From contig CABUNG010000018.1 of the NCBI GenBank assembly GCA_902492895.1, positions 1 to 48,049 of the forward strand: 48,049 bases of DNA. The letters run 5' to 3'. Source of the stretch: an uncultured Oscillospiraceae bacterium (GTDB lineage Bacteria; Bacillota; Clostridia; Oscillospirales; Acutalibacteraceae). Within the stretch, counting starts at the first letter, position 1, and each line of letters opens with the position of its first letter. The position numbers were made by a program, and so were the translations under genes. Below, piece by piece: positions 7,842 through 15,312 of this stretch. The notes beneath the pieces are model-generated. The model had not been told where the DNA came from and searched no databases. It worked only from the letters and a program-made list of their open reading frames with translations.

Positions 7842-10349
7842 TTACGCCTTGCGCAGGATTATGGGAAGAATCCACGTCAAAATCGTCCAGGCCGTCAGAT
7901 AAGCCAACGAATACAGCGGCGGGAAGGGCAGCCCCGAACTAAAGGCGAGATACCCGCCGAGCGCCAATCCGAGAACACCACCGATCACCTGGAGCACCAC
8001 CGCCAGCACCACGCCGGTACGCAGCCGGCTGCAGCGGGCCAGCGAATCCGCCATCCCCTCCAAACGGCCGTTCGAGGCGAGGATCGCCTCCGATTCCGGT
8101 TCGCAGCCTTTGACGAGGCCGCTGTATGTCCGGCCCGCCGTAGCGCCGAGCACTTCGACGTAATACCCGTCCAGGTCGTAAACCGAACAGATGAGTTCCT
8201 CCGTCACATTGGGATCACAGGTGCGCACCAGCAGCGTAATGCCCCGCTTTGTCAGCGCACGCAGAGCCCGGGCTATCCCCTCGTCCTCCACGTAGCTGAT
8301 GACGAACATCGCCGAAAGCTCTCCCCCGATGGAGAGGTAGACGAGTTTGCGGCCGTCCTTCGCGTAGCGGCCCTCGTAATCGCGGGAAGGCACCTCCACG
8401 CCGTGGTTTTCGAGCAGGCGGCGGGATCCGACGAGGACGCGCCGGCCGTTGACCCATCCCGAGAGCCCCATATCCTGTTCATATACGAGGGTATCGACTT
8501 CCTGCAGGATGTCCACCTTGTTTTCGATCACCCGCCGGAACACGCTCGAAAGCGGACCGCCCGCCCGGATGGTGACCGAGGCGGCGTCCAGGATCGCCTC
8601 GTCGATCCGGGCGCCGGAAAAGGTCTTGATGCCGTGCAGCAGGACGCTTTCACTCGGGAACAGCTCCAGCGCATCCACCGCCAGGGCATGCAGGTCCCCA
8701 AACTCCTCGACAGCCTTCCAGCCGGACAGCATGCCGCCCCAGCGCAGGCTTTTCTTGGCCGCTCTGAGAAGCGGCAGATTGGCCGCCGTCACCGCCGCCA
8801 CGGGCGCCGACAAGCAGAGCATGCCGCAGAAAACGGTCACGGCGTTCATCCACGCACCCACACCCGTGACCACCATGTAAATGGCTGAGGTAACCAGGGC
8901 GGCGGCCAATGCAAGGGGAACAAACGCCCGCATCGTCCGGTCACAGGCGTCGGGCGCATAGGAGTGCTCGAGAAAATGGGACAAAAAGCCGGAACGTCTG
9001 AAATAGGCCACTTCCGGTTCCCCCATGGCCACGGCCGGCCGGCCGATTTCAATAGCCGCGTGCGGGTCGTCGATCAGGCGGGCCGCATATTTATCCCCCG
9101 GATGGGAAACGAAACGGAAATTTTCGCTGATCCGCACTATACGCATCTGTTTGCCGACCGAGCCGAGAAAGACACCGAAGCCTGCCACGCCTGTCATCAG
9201 CGGGATGGTACCCGCCGCAAGGGCCCCGGTATTCATAAACTGCAGGGCGGTATGAATCATCGCCGCAAGAGAAGCCAGGGACACGGCGGTATCCGCGTCC
9301 GCCTTCATCCGGAAAAGCCCGGCAAGGCCGCCGCCCACCATCCGATGGTTGAGCACCAGCATCACGCCGAGGACGAACAGATGAATGGAGAGATACCATA
9401 TGGGGTCGATCGGCAGGGCCGGAGTCAAAAACGCCAGAACTGTCAGCCACAGCAGCACACCTTCCAGCACACCCGAAAGCGCCAGGACGATCCAGCCGGT
9501 CCGCCGGCGGTAGGCAAGCTCGCTCTGCACCGCTTCGGTATCCGCGTAGCTGGTATAGTCCTCCAGCTCAATATCCTCGAATTCCTCGGCTTCCTCGGCG
9601 GGATCGTTGTCCTCTTCCTCTCCCGCCAGCTTGAATCCCCCCGCCTCTTTGAGCCTCTGCTTGGCAAAATGCTCTATTCTTTCCTGCCGCACTTTGGACA
9701 GGCGCGCCTCGATCTCTTCCTCGCTGTCCGGCCGTTCGTCCGGTGAATCGTTCATCAGCTCGTCGAGCCTGAGCTGGTCGGCTTCCAGCGGGTCTTCCGG
9801 TCCGGATGCCGGCACCGGCTCAGCAACTGCCGCCGGCATCACCCGGGTGCGGGAGGCGTCCACGGCCGGTATCGGACGCGGGCGGACGGGTTTGGGCATG
9901 GGCGGGGCCGGATGGACCACCGGGCTGACAACGACGCGGGGAGGCGGAGCCGTCTGAACGGGAGCCGTCTCTGCCCGTCGGTCGGAAGTACTGGGGGTGC
10001 TCTTCACCGGAGGGACGTATACCCGGACATCGTCGTCATCGGATTCGGCAGCCGCTGCCTCCTCCTGTTCGGTCTCGTCTTTTTTCCGGCGGCGGAACAA
10101 GCCGCGGCGGAGCGGCTTCTCCGAATCCAGCTCCTCCCCTTCGTCCTCCAGAACAAGCCGGGGCCGCGGTGTCTGCACCGCCGCGGCCGGCGATGCCGGA
10201 ACAGGCGCGGGAACCGTTTTCGGCTTCACCGCGGGCGGATCCGCCCGGTCTGCGGCAGCCGGTTTGGCAGCGCCGCTGCTTTTCATCCGCCGGGCTTCCT
10301 CCAGAATATCCTCGATATCATAGGTCGGCTTCTGTCCATTCCTGTCCAT
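7842..10349 (-). CDS. Membrane protein: degenerate P-type ATPase with long acidic N-terminal region
   Basis: This 835-residue protein has two parts. Residues 1 to about 275 are charged and proline/alanine-rich, with a short basic patch (GLFRRRKKDE) and acidic stretches, probably disordered and cytoplasmic. The rest follows the order of a P1B-type ATPase: several membrane helices, a CLSAPVA segment where CPC motifs normally sit, AKKSLRWGGMLSGWKAVEEF like the segment before the phosphorylation site, an N-domain-like GRRVLVGSRRLLENHG, a P-domain-like stretch, and two final helices. The site expected as DKTGT reads DALEL near residue 558, TGD reads TCD, and no GDGxND is present. It is therefore very unlikely to pump ions. 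An upstream GTG four codons earlier is an alternative start. It probably shares a transcript with rlmB, 26 bases upstream. Confidence 0.7.
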   Translation of the reverse strand: MDRNGQKPTYDIEDILEEARRMKSSGAAKPAAADRADPPAVKPKTVPAPVPASPAAAVQTPRPRLVLEDEGEELDSEKPLRRGLFRRRKKDETEQEEAAAAESDDDDVRVYVPPVKSTPSTSDRRAETAPVQTAPPPRVVVSPVVHPAPPMPKPVRPRPIPAVDASRTRVMPAAVAEPVPASGPEDPLEADQLRLDELMNDSPDERPDSEEEIEARLSKVRQERIEHFAKQRLKEAGGFKLAGEEEDNDPAEEAEEFEDIELEDYTSYADTEAVQSELAYRRRTGWIVLALSGVLEGVLLWLTVLAFLTPALPIDPIWYLSIHLFVLGVMLVLNHRMVGGGLAGLFRMKADADTAVSLASLAAMIHTALQFMNTGALAAGTIPLMTGVAGFGVFLGSVGKQMRIVRISENFRFVSHPGDKYAARLIDDPHAAIEIGRPAVAMGEPEVAYFRRSGFLSHFLEHSYAPDACDRTMRAFVPLALAAALVTSAIYMVVTGVGAWMNAVTVFCGMLCLSAPVAAVTAANLPLLRAAKKSLRWGGMLSGWKAVEEFGDLHALAVDALELFPSESVLLHGIKTFSGARIDEAILDAASVTIRAGGPLSSVFRRVIENKVDILQEVDTLVYEQDMGLSGWVNGRRVLVGSRRLLENHGVEVPSRDYEGRYAKDGRKLVYLSIGGELSAMFVISYVEDEGIARALRALTKRGITLLVRTCDPNVTEELICSVYDLDGYYVEVLGATAGRTYSGLVKGCEPESEAILASNGRLEGMADSLARCSRLRTGVVLAVVLQVIGGVLGLALGGYLAFSSGLPFPPLYSLAYLTAWTILTWILPIILRKA

Positions 10350-10375
10350 ACAAACCCCCACGCTCTCTCAAACGT

Positions 10376-11176
10376 TCAGCGGGCCTTCAGATTCCGGCGC
10401 TGACGCAGCCCTTCATACAGCAGAATGCCGCAGGCAACCGATGCATTCAGCGACTCGATATGCCCGCACATCGGCAAGGATACGAGATGATCACAGGTTT
10501 CTTTAACCAAACGGCTGATGCCCTGCCCCTCAGACCCGACGACGAGCGCCGCCGCGCCCCGCAGATCGGCCGTGCACCAAGCTTCGCCGTCCATATCCAA
10601 ACCATATACCCAAACGCCCCGCTTTTTCAGTTCCAGAAGCGTCTGCGTGATATTGGCCACCCGTGCGACAGGGACGTATTCGACCGCCCCCGCCGACGCC
10701 TTATAGACCGCTGAGGTCAGCCCTGCATTATGGCGTTTGGGAACGATCACGCCATGAACCCCCGCCGCTTCCGCCGAACGCAGAATGGCGCCGAGATTGT
10801 GCGGATCTTCAATCCCGTCACACACCACGAAAAAGGGCGGTTCCCCGGCCTTTTCCGCGGCCGCAAACAGATCGTCGAGCGATGCATATTCCCGGCAGGC
10901 CGCCACGGCAGCGATGCCCTGATGATGCGGCCCGCACAGCTGATCGAGTTTGCGGGAATCCACCTCTTTAATCGGAATGCCGCGGTCCCGGCAGGCGGCC
11001 AGGATCGGCACGATGCTGCCGCTGCGCTCCCCCTTCGCCACCAGGACATGGTCGAGGCTGCGTCCGGCCTTGACCGCTTCCCCGACTGCGTTGCGGCCGG
11101 TCACCATATCCCGTTCCCGGTCTGACATGTTCTCCGCGTTTTTCTGCCGCGGACGGGATTCCTCCGGTCGATTCAT
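10376..11176 (-). CDS. rlmB: 23S rRNA (guanosine-2'-O)-methyltransferase RlmB family
   Basis: This is a SpoU-family (SPOUT, knotted) RNA methyltransferase that uses S-adenosylmethionine. After a short basic tail, the substrate-binding domain begins at MVTGRNAVGEAVKAGRS. The three SpoU motifs follow in order: DGIEDPHNLGAILRSAEAAG, ALVVGSEGQGISRLVKETCD, and LPMCGHIESLNASVACGILL near the C-terminus. At 266 residues the length fits RlmB, which methylates G2251 of 23S rRNA; related TrmH/SpoU members with other targets cannot be excluded. The ATG at 11176 follows TGAGGGT, while the longer frame begins at a GTG within that site, so the shorter form is preferred. Confidence 0.88.
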   Translation of the reverse strand: MNRPEESRPRQKNAENMSDRERDMVTGRNAVGEAVKAGRSLDHVLVAKGERSGSIVPILAACRDRGIPIKEVDSRKLDQLCGPHHQGIAAVAACREYASLDDLFAAAEKAGEPPFFVVCDGIEDPHNLGAILRSAEAAGVHGVIVPKRHNAGLTSAVYKASAGAVEYVPVARVANITQTLLELKKRGVWVYGLDMDGEAWCTADLRGAAALVVGSEGQGISRLVKETCDHLVSLPMCGHIESLNASVACGILLYEGLRQRRNLKAR

Positions 11177-11259
11177 GCTGTTTACCCTCACGATCAGCGT
11201 TATTTTGTCGAAACTCCAAGCAGAACTTCCTGACAGGACGTTCCACTATAGCTTTTATG

Positions 11260-11287
11260 ATTATAGCATATCCTCCGCAAAAAACAA
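11260..11287 (-). promoter_or_regulatory. Promoter for rlmB and the pseudo-ATPase gene
   Basis: On the minus strand TTGTTT (11287-11282) is followed after 16 bases by a perfect TATAAT (11265-11260), about 85 bases before the rlmB start codon. Confidence 0.7.
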
Positions 11288-11350
11288 AGAGGCCTTTTTC
11301 GCTTTGTTATGAAAGGAAACAAGCGTGAACGTCTGCCTCGTCCATCTCTG

Positions 11351-11797
11351 TTATTGGCGCAATTTCATGTACAATAACGGATACGGATTTCCCTGTTCAT
11401 CGTGGTCTGTCCTTTTAAAGACCTGAAAGCCCATATGTTCATAAAAGCCTTTAGCAAGCGGATTTTGCTCATTCACGGCCAACTCGCGGATTCCATAGTT
11501 TTCAATTCCATATTGCAGCAGCTGTTTTCCCAAACCTTTTCCTCTGTCCTTCGGCGCAATAAACAACATCTCGAGTTTTGGTCCTTCCAGCCCCATGAAT
11601 GCAACCGGACGTTGTTCTTCGTCCTCAGCAACAATCAGATGCGTTATCGTTTCCAAGCACTGCGGGACAGTTCCCTTGATCGTATTCACTTCGTCATTGG
11701 ATAAAAACAGATGTGTCGCCTTTACAGAACTTTCCCATACGTCCAATAGCTGTTTGAGCAGCAGCGAACTCCGCTCATCCACTTCCCGTATTCTCAT
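11351..11797 (-). CDS. GNAT family N-acetyltransferase (YjaB/PhnO-like)
   Basis: This is a 148-residue acetyl-CoA-dependent acetyltransferase. The acetyl-CoA loop reads MLFIAPKDRGKGLGKQLLQY near residue 77 (R/Q-x-x-G-x-G/A pattern), and the C-terminal signature NEQNPLAKGFYEHMGFQVF is intact. The N-terminal WESSVKATHLFLSNDEVNTI resembles YjaB-type proteins. The acceptor is unknown. The gene uses noticeably more A/T, especially at third positions, than its neighbours, which suggests recent acquisition. It has its own promoter and an excellent GAGGAGG ribosome binding site, and sits between the rplS terminator and rlmB. Confidence 0.88.
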   Translation of the reverse strand: MRIREVDERSSLLLKQLLDVWESSVKATHLFLSNDEVNTIKGTVPQCLETITHLIVAEDEEQRPVAFMGLEGPKLEMLFIAPKDRGKGLGKQLLQYGIENYGIRELAVNEQNPLAKGFYEHMGFQVFKRTDHDEQGNPYPLLYMKLRQ

Positions 11798-11837
11798 GGA
11801 CGTTCCTCCTCAGCTGAGATGGATTTGATACCCGTGT

Positions 11838-11866
11838 CATATAAAATAAGGGGACCAAGCTCACAA
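11838..11866 (-). promoter_or_regulatory. Promoter for the GNAT gene
   Basis: On the minus strand TTGTGA (11866-11861) and TATATG (11843-11838) are spaced 17 bases apart, about 40 bases before the start codon. An alternative register, TTATAT at spacing 16, is also possible. Confidence 0.5.
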
Positions 11867-11938
11867 AAGATAACCGGAACTGTCCGCAGGCATCGCTGTA
11901 TTTTCATCCATGTCCCTCCCCGCCAGATTCCGGGAGAC

Positions 11939-11968
11939 AAAAAAGGCCGGATTCTCGCGAATCCGGCC
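11939..11968 (-). terminator. Intrinsic terminator of rplS
   Basis: Directly past the rplS stop codon GGCCGGATTC pairs with GAATCCGGCC over a four-base loop, and TTTTTT follows on the minus strand. Confidence 0.93.
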
Positions 11969-11974
11969 TCTCTC

Positions 11975-12319
11975 TTATTTGATGAGCTCTTTGACCTTGG
12001 CTGCCTTGCCCACGCGGTCACGCAGATAATACAGCTTGCTGCGGCGGACCTTACCGGACCGCACGACTTTGACGGAATCCACGTTCGGGGAATGCAGCGG
12101 GAACACCCGCTCCACGCCGACGCCGTACGAAACGCGGCGAACGGTGAAGGTTTCGGCCACGCCGCTGCCCTTCTTGGCAATGACGGTGCCTTCATAGGCC
12201 TGGATTCTCTCCCGCTCGCCTTCGCGGATCTTCACATCCACGCGGACGGTGTCGCCGATCGAGAATTCCGGGGTCTTCTCTTTCAGAGAGCCCTCGCTCA
12301 TGAGTTTCAGTGCATCCAT
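11975..12319 (-). CDS. rplS: 50S ribosomal protein L19
   Basis: L19 lies at the 30S-50S interface. The product of 114 residues begins MDALKLMSEGSLKEKTPEFS and shows family signatures GDTVRVDVKIREGERERIQ, YEGTVIAKKGSG and the basic tail VRRSKLYYLRDRVGKAAKV. An in-frame extension of 59 codons upstream runs through the leader and promoter and is not coding. The ATG at 12319 has AGGGAGGAACAGAGAA before it. The gene has its own promoter and terminator, so it is monocistronic here rather than part of the rimM-trmD operon seen in many bacteria. Confidence 0.97.
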   Translation of the reverse strand: MDALKLMSEGSLKEKTPEFSIGDTVRVDVKIREGERERIQAYEGTVIAKKGSGVAETFTVRRVSYGVGVERVFPLHSPNVDSVKVVRSGKVRRSKLYYLRDRVGKAAKVKELIK

Positions 12320-12461
12320 TTCTCTGTTCCTCCCTAAAATCCAGACATTCTTGCCGCTGCGGAGGAACTCTCCGGGGCAGAGGACTGTCCGCCTAATGTC
12401 CTGCTTGGAGCCTGGCATTAACCCCATACCGGGCCGGAAACCCTGTACGGATACCAAATAC
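12320..12461 (-). ncRNA. Structured rplS leader (possible L19 autoregulatory leader)
   Basis: The predicted transcript carries about 140 nt before the rplS start codon. It contains a TAATG/CATTA stem (arms 12394-12398 and 12416-12420, with further pairing inside) and a CGGAG/CTCCG hairpin (12360-12374) near the ribosome binding site. L19 leader motifs that mediate feedback are known in Firmicutes. I infer such a role here from position and length, not from a demonstrated match. Confidence 0.4.
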
Positions 12462-12467
12462 CGATAT

Positions 12468-12496
12468 AGTTTATCACAAGGTTCCGGGAATTGCAA
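12468..12496 (-). promoter_or_regulatory. Promoter for rplS
   Basis: On the minus strand TTGCAA (12496-12491) and TAAACT (12473-12468) are exactly 17 bases apart, in the short AT-rich gap after the upstream radical-SAM partner gene. Confidence 0.75.
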
Positions 12497-12514
12497 GTCT
12501 TTTTTGATATTTCT

Positions 12515-13174
12515 TCAGCGGAACGGCTCTCCATCCTTTGCGTACACCTCCAGCCGCCGGGTGAGACAGGAAAACGTCCCGCCCGTCTCCCGTTCCAGCG
12601 CACCCGCCACCAAACCGGGATTGATGGATTCCTCCCCGCAGGGCAGGGTAAGGGTCAAACGGCAGGTTTCCCCGTCTTCCTCAAGCCTCCACGCGGACGC
12701 GTCGAGGGCGGGCTTCAAGTCGACCGTTTTCATGGTTTTCTTCTTGGTACGCTTTTCGACCGGCACGCTGTCCCGTTCAAACAGCGCCCGCACCGTTTCG
12801 GCCGGACAGCCGAGGGTTAGTTCATACCGCGCCGCGTGCACCTCCCCCGCTTTCCGGACCGCCTCGGCGGCAGACGACACCCGCAGGCCCTCCGGCAGCA
12901 CGGCGTTCAGACGGGACACCAGCTCGTCCATCGGCATGTCCTCCTCGAGACGGAGGTCCATGGTTTCATGCAGCCCCTCGTATCCGAGCGACAAAGGGGC
13001 TGCAAAGGTCACGTACGGATGCCGGTTGAATCCCTCCGTGTACCAGATGGGCAGAGCCGCCCGCCGTACGGCACGGATCATGGCCCGGTTCAGATCGAGA
13101 TGGGAGATATAGACGGCCCGCCCTGTTTTGGAAAAAACGAGACGGATGGTTTTAAAATCCTTAACGTCGTTCAA
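12515..13174 (-). CDS. TIGR03936-family radical SAM-associated protein (DUF2344)
   Basis: This 219-residue protein belongs to the DUF2344/TIGR03936 family, which is encoded beside, or fused to, TIGR03960 radical SAM proteins. Recognisable segments are IRLVFSKTGRAVYISHLD, then GFNRHPYVTFAAPLSLGYEG and EVHAARYELTL. No catalytic motif is known to me; it probably helps the radical SAM partner bind RNA or substrate, but that is inference. The start is TTG at 13174, supported by AAAGGAGGAATCTGCG immediately before it. The first 14 bases overlap the end of the partner gene, a sign of tight co-translation. Confidence 0.88.
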   Translation of the reverse strand: MNDVKDFKTIRLVFSKTGRAVYISHLDLNRAMIRAVRRAALPIWYTEGFNRHPYVTFAAPLSLGYEGLHETMDLRLEEDMPMDELVSRLNAVLPEGLRVSSAAEAVRKAGEVHAARYELTLGCPAETVRALFERDSVPVEKRTKKKTMKTVDLKPALDASAWRLEEDGETCRLTLTLPCGEESINPGLVAGALERETGGTFSCLTRRLEVYAKDGEPFR

Positions 13175-14999
13175 CGCAGATTCCTCCTTTGAAGCACGCG
13201 GCCCCGCAGGCGGAGCAGGTCTCCCGGCAGTTGGGTGTCGTGACGCTCTCGTGCGCCTGCCGGTTTTCCCGGATCAGAAAAGCCTTGGAGACACCGAAAT
13301 CCAGATGATCCCAGGGCAGCACCTCATCGTAAGGCCGGCGGCGGTTGGCATAGAAGGCCGGGTCCAGGCCGCAGACGGCAAACGCCTCGCGCCAGCGGTC
13401 GAAGCTCAGATGCTCGGTCCAGGCGTCGAGGTGTCCCCCCTGCCGCCAGACCTCCTCCAGCACCCGGCCGAGACGCCGGTCTCCCCTGGCGAGCACAGCC
13501 TCGAGGAAACTGACGTTCGCGTCGTGCCAGCTCAGGGAAATTTTGTGGGTGGTCAGCGAGTCGCGCAGCAGGCGCTGCTTGCGCGCGAGCTCCTCCACCG
13601 TATCCTGCGGTTCCCACTGGAACGGGGTGAAAGGCTTCGGCACAAAACAGGACACGCTCACCGATACGTTGACGCTTTTGCCCTTGGGCTTGTCCGGATT
13701 GCGGTAATAACAATCCACGATCTCCTGTCCCAGTCGGGCGATGCCCACGATATCCTCGTCTGTTTCGGTCGGCAGGCCGTTCATGAAATAGAGCTTCACC
13801 GCCGTCCACCCGGCTCCGAAAGCCTCCTTTACGGTATCGAGGATTTCCCGTTCGCTCAGATTTTTGTTGATTGCGTCCCGCAGCCGCTGAGTGCCCGCCT
13901 CGGGGGCAAAGGTCAGGCCGCTGCGGCGCAGGACGTTCAGCCTGGCCGCGAGTTCGCCCGAAAACCCATCTACCCGCAGAGAGGGTAGGGAAATGTTCGT
14001 GTGCGCATCCTCCGCCCATGAGAGAAGCGCGGGCAGGAGCTCCTGCAAATGGGTGTAATCGCTCGTGGACAGAGAGGACAGGGAGAATTCCTCATATCCG
14101 GTGGAATCGCAGAGCGCGCGGCTCTGCCGGTTGATGGTTTCGACCGATTTTTCCCGTACCGGCCGATAAAGGAAGCCCGCCTGGCAGAAGCGGCATCCCC
14201 GGATACAGCCCCGGAAAATCTCGCACATCGCCCGATCGTGAACGATATCGATAAAGGGCACGACAAAGGAATCCGGATAGTAGAGGGTGTCGAGATCCCG
14301 GACAATCCGTTTGCGGACCGTCGCCGGAGCGCCGTCAAGCGGCGTCACCGCAGCGACGGTGCCGTCGCTGTTATAGGACACGTCGTAGAGAGAGGGCACG
14401 TATACCCCCTCGATCCCGGCGGCAGCCCGGAGAAACGCTCTCTTGGAAAAACCAGGCCCCTGCATCGACCGGTAGAGGTCGAGCAGCTCTACGTTGACCT
14501 CTTCCCCCTCTCCGAGGGTGAAGAGGTCGATGAAATCCGCCAAGGGCTCGGGGTTGCAGGCGCAGGGGCCTCCCGCAACCACGATCGGGCCCTCTTCCCG
14601 GTCAGCCGCCCGGAGGGGCAGGCCGGCCAGATCGAGCATATTGAGCACGGCGGTAAAGCTCATTTCGTACTGAAGGGTAAAGCCGATAAAATCGAAGTCC
14701 CGGATGGGATCCCGGCTTTCCAGGCCGAACAGCGGCACACCGTTTTCCCGCATGAGGGCTTCCATATCGGTGTCGGGCGCAAAAACCCGTTCGCACCAGA
14801 CATCTTCCATCCGATTGAAGAGGCCGTACAGGATTTTCATACCCAAGTGAGACATGCCCACCTCATAGATATCCGGAAAGCAGAACGCGAACCGGATCCG
14901 GACCTGTTCCGGGTCCTTTGTGACGCTGTTCAGCTCCCCTCCAGCATAGCGGGCCGGCTTCTGGACTCTCCCCAAGAGAGATTCAAGCTCTGGATGCAT
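13161..14999 (-). CDS. TIGR03960-family B12-binding-like radical SAM protein
   Basis: This is a 612-residue radical SAM enzyme. An N-terminal B12-binding-like region (IRFAFCFPDIYEVGMSHLGM) is followed near residue 266 by the cluster motif RGCIRGCRFCQAGF, whose CxxxCxxC cysteines hold the 4Fe-4S cluster that cleaves S-adenosylmethionine. Later segments such as SLPSLRVDGFSGELAA and LTFAPEAGTQRLRDAINK are typical. The C-terminus has an extra cysteine group (NCRETCSACGAACFKGGIC) that may hold another metal site. The reaction catalysed is not established as far as I know. The ATG at 14999 with GGAG upstream is preferred over one five codons earlier. Confidence 0.9.
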   Translation of the reverse strand: MHPELESLLGRVQKPARYAGGELNSVTKDPEQVRIRFAFCFPDIYEVGMSHLGMKILYGLFNRMEDVWCERVFAPDTDMEALMRENGVPLFGLESRDPIRDFDFIGFTLQYEMSFTAVLNMLDLAGLPLRAADREEGPIVVAGGPCACNPEPLADFIDLFTLGEGEEVNVELLDLYRSMQGPGFSKRAFLRAAAGIEGVYVPSLYDVSYNSDGTVAAVTPLDGAPATVRKRIVRDLDTLYYPDSFVVPFIDIVHDRAMCEIFRGCIRGCRFCQAGFLYRPVREKSVETINRQSRALCDSTGYEEFSLSSLSTSDYTHLQELLPALLSWAEDAHTNISLPSLRVDGFSGELAARLNVLRRSGLTFAPEAGTQRLRDAINKNLSEREILDTVKEAFGAGWTAVKLYFMNGLPTETDEDIVGIARLGQEIVDCYYRNPDKPKGKSVNVSVSVSCFVPKPFTPFQWEPQDTVEELARKQRLLRDSLTTHKISLSWHDANVSFLEAVLARGDRRLGRVLEEVWRQGGHLDAWTEHLSFDRWREAFAVCGLDPAFYANRRRPYDEVLPWDHLDFGVSKAFLIRENRQAHESVTTPNCRETCSACGAACFKGGICVERR

Positions 15000-15052
15000 A
15001 TGTATTGTCTCCATTCTATGGCGTTAAACAATAAAAAGCCGATTCGGTTGCT

Positions 15053-15081
15053 ATTATATCGTTTTTTGCCGCGCAATGCAA
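15053..15081 (-). promoter_or_regulatory. Promoter for the TIGR03960/TIGR03936 operon
   Basis: On the minus strand TTGCAT (15081-15076) and a perfect TATAAT (15058-15053) are 17 bases apart. The remaining gap up to the terminator near 15260 shows nothing else I can support. Confidence 0.8.
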
Positions 15082-15259
15082 CGCCGAAGCGGTGACCCGC
15101 AAACATTATCTTCTATATAAAGGCAAAAGCCCAGCCCTTCCTTGTACCGCATCCGGCTTTTTCAGGATAACGGGATGGTTTTGGGATGTCTGGCTTCCCG
15201 TCCGGATGCGGGGCGGCCCAATCCCAACCGCCAACGAAGCGGCGATGGCGGCGCCGCAT

Positions 15260-15295
15260 AAAAAAGCAAGCCGGAGCAGTTATGCTCCGGCTTGC
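15260..15295 (-). terminator. Strong terminator closing the glycan transport operon
   Basis: GCAAGCCGGAGCA pairs with TGCTCCGGCTTGC over a four-base loop (13-bp perfect stem), followed on the minus strand by TTTTTT. It lies just beyond the GH20 gene and marks the 3' end of the transport locus. Confidence 0.92.
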
Positions 15296-15312
15296 GGGGA
15301 TCCGTTTTGCCG

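Noticed and set aside
12320..12496. 59-residue N-terminal extension of L19
   Set aside because: It overlaps a consensus promoter and does not match L19 proteins; the internal ATG has a strong ribosome binding site.
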